A DNA stretch of 34,140 nt from Lysobacterales bacterium (GCA_003819815.1 RPQJ01000027.1:1-34140); one strand, 5' to 3'; numbered from the stretch's first letter, positions 7,654-14,887 are shown. Made by a program: numbers and translations. Notes: generated from the letters alone by a model not told the origin.

Positions 7654-7703
7654 CCCTCGATGGCGCTGCGATCGAGGGCGTGCACGTCGGCGCTGCCGAC
7701 GTG
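7652..7703. other. two hairpins in the spacer between the duplicated units
   Basis: The first hairpin pairs 7652-7661 with 7671-7680 (10 bp, arm CGCCCTCGAT, 9-nt loop). The second pairs 7683-7691 with 7695-7703 (9 bp, arm CACGTCGGC, 3-nt loop). Either strand could form them. Together with the repeat-borne hairpins, nearly all of 7591-7775 can fold. I infer a structured leader or processing region between tRNA-Ser and apbE; no known RNA family is recognised. Confidence 0.75.
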
Positions 7704-7710
7704 TCGAACC

Positions 7711-7773
7711 CACGAGCCTCGTGGGTTCTTCCCCACCCTCGGCACCATGAACGCAAACGCCCCTTGCGGGGCG
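7711..7773. repeat. 63-bp direct repeat, copy 2 (faces tRNA-Ser)
   Basis: Exact copy of 7591-7653. Its right-hand hairpin also serves as the terminator-like hairpin of tRNA-Ser. Around that hairpin, 7721-7763 on the plus strand and the 3' end of tRNA-Ser on the minus strand form a long imperfect inverted repeat in which T-arm, acceptor strand and CCA line up on both sides. It starts with the palindrome CACGAGcCTCGTG. Confidence 0.95.
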
Positions 7774-7775
7774 TT
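7756..7775 (-). terminator. terminator-like hairpin downstream of tRNA-Ser
   Basis: An 8-bp perfect stem (arm AACGCCCC, loop TTGC on the plus strand) begins 9 bp past the tRNA-Ser CCA end. On the minus strand it is followed by only a short TT-rich stretch, so termination may be partial and read-through into apbE is plausible. The same stem core recurs at 7638-7653 in the first repeat copy. Confidence 0.6.
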
Positions 7776-7783
7776 CTCGTTCG

Positions 7784-7874
7784 TGGCGGAGAGGGTGGGA
7801 TTCGAACCCACGAACACCTTTGGGATGTTACTGGAATTCCAGTCCAGCGCCTTCGACCGCTCGGCCACCTCTCC
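7784..7874 (-). tRNA. tRNA-Ser(GGA), CCA encoded
   Basis: Class II tRNA of 91 nt on the minus strand. The acceptor stem is GGAGAGG/CCTCTCC, and the anticodon stem CTGGA/TCCAG has loop CTGGAAT, giving anticodon GGA. It has a long variable arm, T-arm GTGGG-TTCGAAT-CCCAC, discriminator G and encoded CCA. It sits 53 bp downstream of dapA on the same strand. A weak -10-like TAGGCT at 7896-7891 suggests its own promoter, but co-transcription with dapA is possible. Confidence 0.97.
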
Positions 7875-7927
7875 GCTGGAAGGGGTCGAGAGCCTACACG
7901 TTCGCACAGCCCCGGGGAAGGCGCCGG

Positions 7928-8809
7928 TCAGGGAACCGCGATGCTGGCCACGACCATCGCCGCCTCGACCACCCCGCGCAGCGGTGCCGAAAGCTCGGTG
8001 AGGGGCAGCCGCAGCGTCGGCCCGATGAGTCCCAGCCGATGCACCGCCCACTTGACGGGGATGGGATTCGACTCGACGAACAGCGCCTTGTGCAGCGGCA
8101 TGAGCCGCTCGCTGATCGCCTGCGCCTCATCGTGCCGGCCCGCGAGCGCCGCGGCACACAGCTCGTGCATCGCGCGGGCCGCGACGTTGGCCGTCACGGA
8201 GATCACGCCCCGGGCACCGACACGCATCAGCGCGGCGGCCGACGGGTCGTCGCCGCTCAGCAGCAGGAAGCCCGGGCGCGACTGCTCGAGCACGGCCTGG
8301 CCCCGCCCGACGTCGCCCGTCGCTTCCTTGACCCCGACGATGCGCGGGTGCAGGGACAGCCGCGCGATCGTGGCGGGCAGCAGGTCGCACGCCGTGCGGC
8401 CCGGCACGTTGTAGAGGATGACCGGAATCGAGACCGCGTCCGCCACCCCCAGGTAATGCCGATAGAGGCCTTCCTGGGTGGGCTTGTTGTAGTACGGCGT
8501 GACGACGAGCAGCGCGTCGGCACCTGCCGATTCGGCCGCCCGCGAGAGCACGATCGTGGCGGCCGTGCCGTTGGTGCCGCTACCCGCGATGACCGGAATC
8601 TTCCCGGCGAGGCGGGCCCGGGCGCGCGCGACGAGCTGCTCGAGCTCGGACCGGTCGAGCACGGGCGACTCGCCGGTCGTGCCGCCCACGACGACGGCGT
8701 CCGTGCCCTCCCGAAGGTGGAAGTCGAGCAGCGCGTCCCAGGCGGCGTAGTCGACCGCGCCGTCGCCCCGCATCGGGGTGACGAGCGCCGGAATGCTGCC
8801 GTTGAACAT
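7928..8809 (-). CDS. dapA: 4-hydroxy-tetrahydrodipicolinate synthase
   Basis: Condenses pyruvate with L-aspartate semialdehyde, the first committed step of lysine and diaminopimelate biosynthesis, in the cytoplasm. The TIM-barrel protein has 293 residues (E. coli 292). Visible are VGGTTGES (residues 42-49), the catalytic Tyr133 in VILYNVPGRT, and the Schiff-base Lys161 in VGVKEATGD. The start ATG 8809 has CGGAG about 6 nt upstream. The gene is divergent from gcvR-bcp, the same neighbourhood as in E. coli. A tRNA-Ser gene follows instead of bamC. Identification is secure. Confidence 0.97.
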   Translation of the reverse strand: MFNGSIPALVTPMRGDGAVDYAAWDALLDFHLREGTDAVVVGGTTGESPVLDRSELEQLVARARARLAGKIPVIAGSGTNGTAATIVLSRAAESAGADALLVVTPYYNKPTQEGLYRHYLGVADAVSIPVILYNVPGRTACDLLPATIARLSLHPRIVGVKEATGDVGRGQAVLEQSRPGFLLLSGDDPSAAALMRVGARGVISVTANVAARAMHELCAAALAGRHDEAQAISERLMPLHKALFVESNPIPVKWAVHRLGLIGPTLRLPLTELSAPLRGVVEAAMVVASIAVP

Positions 8810-8835
8810 GCTGGCTCCGGAACGGGTGTCCGACG

Positions 8836-8865
8836 ATGCTACTGAAGCGGCCGCCGCCGGTGCAA
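8836..8865 (-). promoter_or_regulatory. candidate dapA promoter
   Basis: On the minus strand, -35 TTGCAC (8865-8860) and -10 TAGCAT (8841-8836) are separated by 18 bp. The predicted start is near 8829, giving a leader of about 20 nt that includes the CGGAG ribosome-binding site. It lies in the 115-bp divergent region shared with gcvR, whose own -10-like TACACT is at 8901-8906 on the plus strand. Confidence 0.5.
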
Positions 8866-8924
8866 CCGCGGGTCGCGTGTACGCGGACCGCCCCGACCGC
8901 TACACTGCGCGGACGGAACCAACC

Positions 8925-9455
8925 ATGAAGCAACTCATCGCGATCTCCGCCATCGGCAGCGACCGCACGGGCCTCGTTTTCGACGTGACCCGCGTCGTGG
9001 TCGACTGTGGCGGCAACATCCTCGAGAGCCGCATGACCGCGCTCGGCAACGAGTTCGCGGTGCTGATGCTCGTCTCGGGCAACTGGCACACGCTCGCGAA
9101 GCTCGAAGGCGAGCTCGCGAAGCTCGGCGAGGCCTCCGGCATCGCCGTGACGAGCCGGCGCACCGAGCCGCGGCCCGCGCGCGCGGACATGGTGTCGTAC
9201 TCGGTGGACGTCGTGTGCCTCGACCAGCCCGGCGTGCTGCACGCGCTGGCGGGGTTCTTCTCGGCGCGCGGCATCGACATCGGCGACGTCACGACGCGCA
9301 CCTACAACGCCGCGCACACCGGCGCGCCGATGTTCTCCGTCTACATGGTCGTGCACGTGCCGACCCGCGTCCACATCGCGGCGCTGCGCGAGGAGTTCCT
9401 CGACCTTTGCGACCACATGAACCTCGACGCGATCCTCGAACCGCTCAAGTCGTGA
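8925..9455 (+). CDS. gcvR: ACT-domain glycine cleavage system regulator (GcvR-like)
   Basis: 176 residues forming two ACT domains in tandem (about 4-75 and 93-165), beginning MKQLIAISAIGSDRTGLVFD and with the second repeat SVDVVCLDQPGVLHALAGFF. In E. coli, GcvR binds GcvA and represses the glycine cleavage operon, with glycine relieving this. The assignment rests on domain layout and on the conserved dapA-gcvR-bcp neighbourhood. ATG 8925 is preferred over earlier in-frame codons because the ACT motif begins right there. Bcp follows after 6 bp. Whether the GcvA partner exists cannot be seen here. Confidence 0.85.
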   Translation: MKQLIAISAIGSDRTGLVFDVTRVVVDCGGNILESRMTALGNEFAVLMLVSGNWHTLAKLEGELAKLGEASGIAVTSRRTEPRPARADMVSYSVDVVCLDQPGVLHALAGFFSARGIDIGDVTTRTYNAAHTGAPMFSVYMVVHVPTRVHIAALREEFLDLCDHMNLDAILEPLKS

Positions 9456-9461
9456 GGGACC

Positions 9462-9935
9462 ATGCCTGAGAAGACCGCCGCCGTCGGCAGGAAGGTGCCC
9501 GACTTCTCGCTGCCATCGACCAGCGGCGGCGCCTGGAAGCTCTCGGAAGCATCGGGTCGCAAGCTCGTGATCTACTTCTATCCGAAGGACGACACGTCCG
9601 GCTGCACCCGCGAAGGCATCGATTTCCGCGACCTGCACCCCGAGTTCCGCAAGGCCGGCGCCGAGATCCTGGGCGTCTCGCCCGACACGCTCGCGTCCCA
9701 CGCGAAATTCAAGGCGAAGCACGGCTTCACGTTCGACCTGCTGGCCGACGTGGACAAGCGCGCGTGCGGCGTCTTCGACGTGATCCGCGAGAAGAGCATG
9801 TACGGCCGGAAGTACCTCGGCGTCGAGCGAAGCACGTTCCTCGTCGATGCCAAGGGCGTCCTCCGGCGCGAGTGGCGCAAGGTCAAGGTGCCGGGCCACG
9901 CCGCGGAAGTGCTCGACGCCGTCCGGGAACTCTGA
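9462..9935 (+). CDS. bcp: peroxiredoxin Bcp (lacks the usual resolving cysteine)
   Basis: PrxQ/Bcp peroxiredoxin of 157 residues, cytoplasmic, expected to reduce hydroperoxides. The peroxidatic Cys48 lies in YFYPKDDTSGCTREGIDF. The resolving Cys usual at +5 is Ile53, and the family TPGC reads TSGC. The only other Cys is Cys102 (KRACGVFDV), which is not at the alternative helix-3 resolving position known from some PrxQ proteins either. It may work as a 1-Cys enzyme or use Cys102. It is 6 bp downstream of gcvR, as in E. coli, so it is positionally the bcp orthologue although the paralogue at 5488 keeps the canonical cysteine pair. Confidence 0.93.
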   Translation: MPEKTAAVGRKVPDFSLPSTSGGAWKLSEASGRKLVIYFYPKDDTSGCTREGIDFRDLHPEFRKAGAEILGVSPDTLASHAKFKAKHGFTFDLLADVDKRACGVFDVIREKSMYGRKYLGVERSTFLVDAKGVLRREWRKVKVPGHAAEVLDAVREL

Positions 9936-10002
9936 CGCACCGGGGATGCCGCCCCGCACGCCCTCCCCGCCCGACCGCGCCTCGTCCACACGGAGTCGTC
10001 CG

Positions 10003-11421
10003 TTGCCAGCGAAGAAGAAGCCTCCCCAGCGCCGCATCTTCGTCCTCGACACCAACGTGCTGATGCACGATCCGACCGCGATCTTCCGGTTCGACGAGCA
10101 CGACATCTTCATCCCGATGACCGTCCTCGAGGAACTCGACGCGGGCAAGAAGGGCCTGTCCGAGGCGGCGCGCAACGTGCGGCAGGTGAGCCGTTTCCTC
10201 GACGAGCTGATGGCCGGCGCCCCGAAGCAGCAGATCGACCGTGGCCTCGAGCTGCCGGCCGCGAAGGCGGCGATCGGCGGCAGGAAGCCGCCGCGGGGCC
10301 GGCTGTTCTTCCAGACGCGGCAGCTGGCGGTCGGCCTCCCCGACACGCTGCCGGGCCACGGCGCCGACAACGCGATCCTCGGCTACACGGCCGCGCTGCA
10401 GCGCGAGCACCCGGCTGCGCTCGTGACGCTGGTGTCGAAGGACATCAACCTGCGCATCAAGGCCTCGATCATCGGCGTGCACTCCGAGGACTACTACAGC
10501 GACAAGACGATCGAGGACGCGGACCTCCTCTACACCGGCATCCAGGAACTGCCCGCGAACTTCTGGGAACGCGCGAGCCGCAGCCTGGAGTCCTGGCACG
10601 ACCAGGGCCGTTCGTACTACCGCGTCCGGGGCCGTGCCGTCGCCGAGTGGGCGCCGAACCAGTTCGTCCACCAGCCCGGCGAGCACGGCATCGAGGCGAT
10701 CGTGCGCCGCATCGAGGGGGACGCCGCAGTGCTCGAGGTCGTCCGCGACTTCCGGCGCGAGCGCCACGGGATCTGGGGCATCGCGGCCAGGAACCGCGAG
10801 CAGAATTTCGCGCTGAACCTGCTGCTCGACCCGGAGATCGACCTCGTCACCATCCTCGGGCCCGCCGGCACCGGCAAGACGCTGCTCACGCTCGCCGCGG
10901 GCCTCGCGCAGACGCTCGAGACCAACCGCTTCAACGAGATCATCATGACGCGCGTGACGATCCCGCTCGGCGAGGACATCGGCTTCCTGCCCGGCACCGA
11001 GGAGGAGAAGATGGAGCCCTGGATGGGCGCGCTGATGGACAACCTCGAGGTGCTGACGCAGAGCCAGGAAGGCGGCAGCTGGGGACGCGCGGCGACCAAC
11101 GACCTGCTCAGGAACCGCATCAAGATCCGCTCGCTCAACTTCATGCGCGGCCGCACGTTCCTGAACCGCTACATCATCCTGGACGAGGCGCAGAACCTGA
11201 CGCCCAAGCAGATGAAGGCGCTCGTGACGCGCGCGGGCCCCGGCACCAAGCTCGTCTGCCTCGGCAACATCGCCCAGATCGACTCGCCGTACCTCTCCGA
11301 GACCACGTCCGGCCTCACCTACGTCGTAAACCGTTTTCGCGGCTGGGCCCACTATGGGCACGTGACGCTCGCCCGGGGCGAGCGCTCGCGGCTCGCCGAC
11401 TACGCCTCGGACGCGCTTTGA
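10003..11421 (+). CDS. PIN domain-PhoH family ATPase (PhoH2 type)
   Basis: Two-domain protein combining a PIN-type nuclease and a PhoH P-loop ATPase; such PhoH2 proteins are reported to unwind and cleave RNA. The PIN domain occupies about residues 10-140, with IFVLDTNVLMHDP, TVLEELDAGKKG, GADNAILGY and LVSKDINLRIKA supplying the acidic residues. The ATPase follows a beta-rich linker, with Walker A GPAGTGKT (Lys near 292), GEDIGFLPGTEEEKMEPW and Walker B IILDEAQNLTPKQMK. TTG 10003 is chosen because GGAG lies 7 nt upstream and homology begins at once; this gives 472 residues. An ATG at 9946 would add 19 low-complexity residues and lacks a properly spaced ribosome-binding site. Confidence 0.9.
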   Translation: MPAKKKPPQRRIFVLDTNVLMHDPTAIFRFDEHDIFIPMTVLEELDAGKKGLSEAARNVRQVSRFLDELMAGAPKQQIDRGLELPAAKAAIGGRKPPRGRLFFQTRQLAVGLPDTLPGHGADNAILGYTAALQREHPAALVTLVSKDINLRIKASIIGVHSEDYYSDKTIEDADLLYTGIQELPANFWERASRSLESWHDQGRSYYRVRGRAVAEWAPNQFVHQPGEHGIEAIVRRIEGDAAVLEVVRDFRRERHGIWGIAARNREQNFALNLLLDPEIDLVTILGPAGTGKTLLTLAAGLAQTLETNRFNEIIMTRVTIPLGEDIGFLPGTEEEKMEPWMGALMDNLEVLTQSQEGGSWGRAATNDLLRNRIKIRSLNFMRGRTFLNRYIILDEAQNLTPKQMKALVTRAGPGTKLVCLGNIAQIDSPYLSETTSGLTYVVNRFRGWAHYGHVTLARGERSRLADYASDAL

Positions 11422-11480
11422 GCACACCGGCCCGGACGAGCGCCGGAACCCGACGGGCGGTCCGGCTGTCGAACTGACGT

Positions 11481-13004
11481 ATGCCAGCATTCAGAAAGTT
11501 CGGCTTCGGGGCGCTGTTCGCGGTCCTCGCGCTCGCCGCCGGCTCCGCCGTCCCACCGCCCGCCGCGGCCCAGTCGGTGCAGGACCAGCTGCCGGACATG
11601 GGCACGGCCGCCCAGGCGACACTGAGCCTCGAGGACGAATACCGCATCGGTCGCATGGTCATGCGCGGCCTGCGGGACAGCGGGCGGGTACTCGAGGATC
11701 CGGAGGTCGGCGAGTACCTCCAGTCGCTCGGGCTCCGGCTCTCGAGCCTGGCCCAGGAAGGCAACCGCAACTTCAACTTCTTCGTCGTGCGCGACCCGGC
11801 CATCAACGCGTTTGCATTGCCGGGCGGGTTCATCGGCGTGCACTCGGGCCTGCTGCTCGAGACGGACAACGAGAGCGAACTCGCGGCCGTCCTCGCGCAC
11901 GAGGTCGCGCACGTCACGCAGCGCCACATCGCGCGCGGTCTCGAGAACCAGTCGAGGGCGAACCTCGTCTCCACCGCCGCGACGCTCGCCGCGATCCTGA
12001 TCGGCGCCATGGCGGGCGGCGGCGGCGACGCGACGATGGGCGCGATCAGCGCCGCCCAGAACATGGCCGTGCAGTCGCAGATCAACTTCACGCGCGAGAA
12101 CGAGTACGAGGCGGATCGCGTCGGCATCGGCATCCTCGCCTCGGCCGGGTACGACCCGAACGCCATGGCGGGGTTCTTCGAGACGATGGGGCGGCGCACG
12201 CAGCTCGGACCGGACCAGGTGCCGGAACTGCTGCGCACGCATCCCGTCACCAGCGCGCGCATCGCGGAAGCCCGCGGCCGGGCCGCGCAGATTCCGGCGG
12301 GCGAGCCCCGTGAGAGCCTCAGCTACGCGCTGATGCGCGAGCGCGTGCGAGTGCTCTCCACGCCTTCGAGCCGCGATCCTCGCGAGTACTACGTCGCGGT
12401 CGCGGGGAACGAGCCCGATGCGTCGCTCGCGCAGGTCTACGGCCGCGCGCTCGCGCAGATCCAGTCCGGCGAACCCGCCGCGGCGATCCCGACGCTCGTG
12501 CGGCTGCGCCAGCAGTATCCGGAGATACTGCCGTTCCACACGGCGCTCGGCCAGGCGCAGCTTGCCTCGGGCGAGACCCGCGCCGCCCTCGACACGCTCG
12601 AGCGCGCTCACGAGCTCGCGCCCCGCAACGTCCCGGTCACGGTGCGCTACGGCGAGGCGCTGCTGCAGGCGGGCCGGCCGAAGCGTGCCCACGAGGTGCT
12701 GCTCGATCTCTTCAACGCCGTGCCTCCGACCCAGGAGCAGATCCGCCTCACCGCCATCGCAGCCAATGCGGCCGGCGACGTCGCCGACGCGTATTCGTAC
12801 ATGGCCGAGTACCACCTGATGGGCGGCGACCTTCCGCTCGCGATCAACCAGCTCGAGCTCGCGCTCTCCGTGCCGAACATCTCGTCCGTGCAGCGCTCGA
12901 AGTTCACGGCTCGACTCAAGGAGATCCGCGAGTGGCTGCCCAAGGAGCGCACCCGTTCGGAGCGCCCAACCGGCGGCTCGCAGCGCCCGGCCCCGGGCGG
13001 CTGA
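11481..13004 (+). CDS. bepA: periplasmic M48 metalloprotease / chaperone with TPR domain (BepA/YfgC-like)
   Basis: Outer-membrane quality-control protease that in E. coli acts with the BAM complex and LptD, degrading misassembled substrates. An N-terminal signal peptide (about residues 1-31, cleavage after AAAQ or nearby) is followed by the M48 domain with zinc motif H140-E-V-A-H144 and third ligand Glu208 in ENEYEAD (Asp212 also conserved). The C-terminal half is TPR-like (LAQAQLASGETRAALDTLERAHELAP and following). Length 507 versus 487 in E. coli. The ATG follows 59 bp after phoH without a strong ribosome-binding site. The next gene, mlaA, also serves outer-membrane homeostasis. Confidence 0.93.
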   Translation: MPAFRKFGFGALFAVLALAAGSAVPPPAAAQSVQDQLPDMGTAAQATLSLEDEYRIGRMVMRGLRDSGRVLEDPEVGEYLQSLGLRLSSLAQEGNRNFNFFVVRDPAINAFALPGGFIGVHSGLLLETDNESELAAVLAHEVAHVTQRHIARGLENQSRANLVSTAATLAAILIGAMAGGGGDATMGAISAAQNMAVQSQINFTRENEYEADRVGIGILASAGYDPNAMAGFFETMGRRTQLGPDQVPELLRTHPVTSARIAEARGRAAQIPAGEPRESLSYALMRERVRVLSTPSSRDPREYYVAVAGNEPDASLAQVYGRALAQIQSGEPAAAIPTLVRLRQQYPEILPFHTALGQAQLASGETRAALDTLERAHELAPRNVPVTVRYGEALLQAGRPKRAHEVLLDLFNAVPPTQEQIRLTAIAANAAGDVADAYSYMAEYHLMGGDLPLAINQLELALSVPNISSVQRSKFTARLKEIREWLPKERTRSERPTGGSQRPAPGG

Positions 13005-13026
13005 CCGCGCTGCGCGCCCGACGCGC

Positions 13027-13032
13027 TACAAT
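13027..13032 (+). promoter_or_regulatory. possible -10 element for mlaA
   Basis: A TACAAT hexamer lies 37 bp before the mlaA ATG, in the 64-bp gap after bepA. No matching -35 is visible at 16-18 bp (CTGACC at 13001 is 20 bp away), so the call is tentative. GGAG upstream of the ATG provides the ribosome-binding site. Confidence 0.3.
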
Positions 13033-13068
13033 TCCCGGCTGCGCTGCCAGCCCCTCCCGGAGTCGTCG

Positions 13069-13923
13069 ATGATTCATGCGCCCGCCGCGGTCGTGCGATT
13101 CCCCGCGCTGCTCTTCGCGGCGTTGCTCCTCGGTGGCTGCGCCACGACCGGAAAGCGCGATCCCTCGGATCCCTGGGAACCGATGAATCGCGGTACGTTC
13201 GCGGTCAACGACACCGTCGACCGCAACGCGGTCCGCCCAGCGGCCCAGACCTACGACGACCACGCGCCGGGCTGGTTCCGGGCCGGCGCCGGCAATTTCT
13301 TCACGAACCTCAACTCGCCGACGAACATCGTCAACAACCTGCTGCAGGGCAAGTTCAAGGAGGCCGGCCAGGACACGCTGCGCTTCCTGATGAACACGAC
13401 GCTCGGCGTGGGCGGATTGTTCGATCCGGCGTCCGACGTCGAGCTGCCGCAGCACGACGAGGATTTCGGCCAGACGCTCGGGTGGTGGGGCGTGCCGCCC
13501 GGGCCGTACCTGATGCTGCCGTTCCTCGGGCCGTCGACGTTGCGCGACGCGCCCTCGGCGGTCTTCGCACGCTTCCTCGAACCGTTCTACTGGTACAACG
13601 CGGGCAACGAGCGCTGGGTGTCGCTCGGCCTCAGCGTCCTCGAACTGCGCGCGAGCCTCCTGCCGCTCGACGCCACGATCGAGCGGGCCTACGACCCGTA
13701 CGTCTTCATCCGCGACGCCTACCTCCAGCGCCGCCTGTATCTGGTCTTCGACGGCAACATCCCGGAGCACCTGCAGCCGGCGCCCCTCGAGGACCCGCTG
13801 GAGGACCCCCTGGAGGACGAACTCGAGGAAGGACTCGACGATGGAGCCGAGGCCACCCCCGAGGCGGGCGAGGCGCCGGCCGAGCCGTCAGGAGCCGCGG
13901 CTCCGCCCGGTCAGGCCGGCTGA
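13069..13923 (+). CDS. mlaA: outer-membrane lipoprotein MlaA (VacJ)
   Basis: Outer-membrane component of the Mla system, which removes phospholipids from the outer leaflet and passes them to MlaC. The signal peptide ends in the lipobox L-G-G-C (about Cys24). The family core follows: DPWEPMNRGTFAVND, NFFTNLNSPTNIVNNLLQGK, FLMNTTLGVGGLFDPAS, DFGQTLGWWGVPPGPYLMLP and LGPSTLRDA. After the conserved part comes an unusual acidic tail of about 45 residues with tandem LEDP units, then Ala/Pro/Gly. The total of 284 residues exceeds E. coli MlaA (251) mainly by that tail. The gene converges on mlaB and their 3' ends overlap by 13 bp. Confidence 0.95.
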   Translation: MIHAPAAVVRFPALLFAALLLGGCATTGKRDPSDPWEPMNRGTFAVNDTVDRNAVRPAAQTYDDHAPGWFRAGAGNFFTNLNSPTNIVNNLLQGKFKEAGQDTLRFLMNTTLGVGGLFDPASDVELPQHDEDFGQTLGWWGVPPGPYLMLPFLGPSTLRDAPSAVFARFLEPFYWYNAGNERWVSLGLSVLELRASLLPLDATIERAYDPYVFIRDAYLQRRLYLVFDGNIPEHLQPAPLEDPLEDPLEDELEEGLDDGAEATPEAGEAPAEPSGAAAPPGQAG

Positions 13924-14216
13924 CCGGCGAGCAACCCGTCGACGCCGGAGAGCCGCGCGATCGCGAGCATCTGCGCCGGGACCGACTCGTAGACGAGCGT
14001 GGCGTCGCGCGAGCGCGCGAGCGACAGCCACTCGATCAGGACGGCCACGCCGGCGCTGTCGCCGGCCGACACCCCGGCCAGATCGAACGTCCAGCGCCTG
14101 CCAGCGCCGATCAGACGCGCACCGGTCTCGAGCGCGGAGGCGGCCGTCTCGAAGCTCAGTTCGCCTGCGACCCGCAACCGGTCGGTGCCCGCGGACTCGA
14201 TGCGCACGCCGGCCAC
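13911..14216 (-). CDS. mlaB: STAS-domain protein MlaB
   Basis: Cytosolic STAS-domain subunit of the MlaFEDB phospholipid transporter; in E. coli it stabilises the MlaF ATPase. It has 101 residues including LRVAGELSFETAASALE and WTFDLAGVSAGDSAGVAVLIEWL, with the conserved Ser-Ala/Gly STAS loop. The GTG at 14216 is chosen because it lies 2 bp after the mlaC stop and gives the normal length of about 100 residues. It is the last gene of the mlaFEDCB operon; its 3' end overlaps mlaA, so no room is left for a terminator between them. Confidence 0.88.
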   Translation of the reverse strand: MAGVRIESAGTDRLRVAGELSFETAASALETGARLIGAGRRWTFDLAGVSAGDSAGVAVLIEWLSLARSRDATLVYESVPAQMLAIARLSGVDGLLAGQPA

Positions 14217-14218
14217 GC

Positions 14219-14887
14219 TCAGCGGGCCTGCGCGGCGGCGGGCTTGCCGCCGGCCTCGCGCGTGCGGTTGTCCGCCTCGAGGCGCTCGATCACGGCGTCG
14301 AGACCCTTCTGGTCGACCTCCGCCCCAAAGTCCGTCCGGAAGTTCTTGATGTACGAGATCCCCTCGATCGTCACGTCCCAGGCCTTCCAGCCCTCGGGAG
14401 TTCGGCGCAGGCTGTAGTTGACCGGCACCGGGGTGCCGTTGTCCCGCTTGATCTCGGTACGCACCGTGGCGCTCTGTGCGTTCGGGTCGCCACGGAACGG
14501 CAGGATCCTGAGCCGGTCGCCCGTGAACTCGAGCAGCGCGTCGCCGTAGTTCGCCATGAGCGAGCCGTAGAACGCCTCGATGAAGCGCTTGCGCTGCGCA
14601 GGCGTCGCCGTGCGCCAGTGCGTGCCGAGCACGAGGCGCGCCGCGTAGTCCGTGTCGAAGTGCGGCAGCAGGTGCTTGTCGACGAGCGCGCGCAGGCCGG
14701 CCGGGTCTTTCGTGAGGGCAGCCCGGTTGGCGTCGAGCTCCCGCAGCATGTCCTTCGAGACCATCTCCATCAGTTCCTGCGGACCGAGCCCCGGCGTCGC
14801 GGCAGGTGCATCGGCTGCCGACGCCGCGGCGCCGAAGCCTGCGAACAGCACGAGCAGTGGATAAAGGGCGCGCATGGGGTTCCTCAT
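14219..14887 (-). CDS. mlaC: periplasmic phospholipid-binding protein MlaC
   Basis: Soluble periplasmic shuttle carrying phospholipids between MlaA and the MlaFEDB complex. The N-terminal signal peptide (MRALYPLLVLFAGFGAAASAAD, cleaved near residue 24) precedes the MlaC domain: LVDKHLLPHFDTDYAARLVLG, WRTATPAQRKRFIEAFYGSL, VPVNYSLRRTPEGWKAWDV and IEGISYIKNFRTDF. 222 residues, close to E. coli (211). The ATG at 14887 overlaps the mlaD stop as ATGA, showing translational coupling; a second Met four codons later is possible. Ends in a low-complexity Ala/Gln tail. Confidence 0.95.
   Translation of the reverse strand: MRNPMRALYPLLVLFAGFGAAASAADAPAATPGLGPQELMEMVSKDMLRELDANRAALTKDPAGLRALVDKHLLPHFDTDYAARLVLGTHWRTATPAQRKRFIEAFYGSLMANYGDALLEFTGDRLRILPFRGDPNAQSATVRTEIKRDNGTPVPVNYSLRRTPEGWKAWDVTIEGISYIKNFRTDFGAEVDQKGLDAVIERLEADNRTREAGGKPAAAQAR

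Noticed and set aside
7591-7773. CRISPR-like repeats
   Set aside because: Only two copies, 63 bp long, with a 57-bp spacer made of hairpins and no cas genes; direct duplication explains it better.
7629-8051. Upstream coding extension of apbE through tRNA-Ser
   Set aside because: The frame is open but crosses a perfect tRNA gene and two repeats, and the extra residues look like no protein domain; openness is expected at this G+C content.
9946-10002. ATG 9946 as start of the PIN-PhoH gene
   Set aside because: The GGGG is directly adjacent to the ATG, and the 19 added residues are Pro/Ser/Arg low-complexity; TTG 10003 has a properly spaced GGAG.
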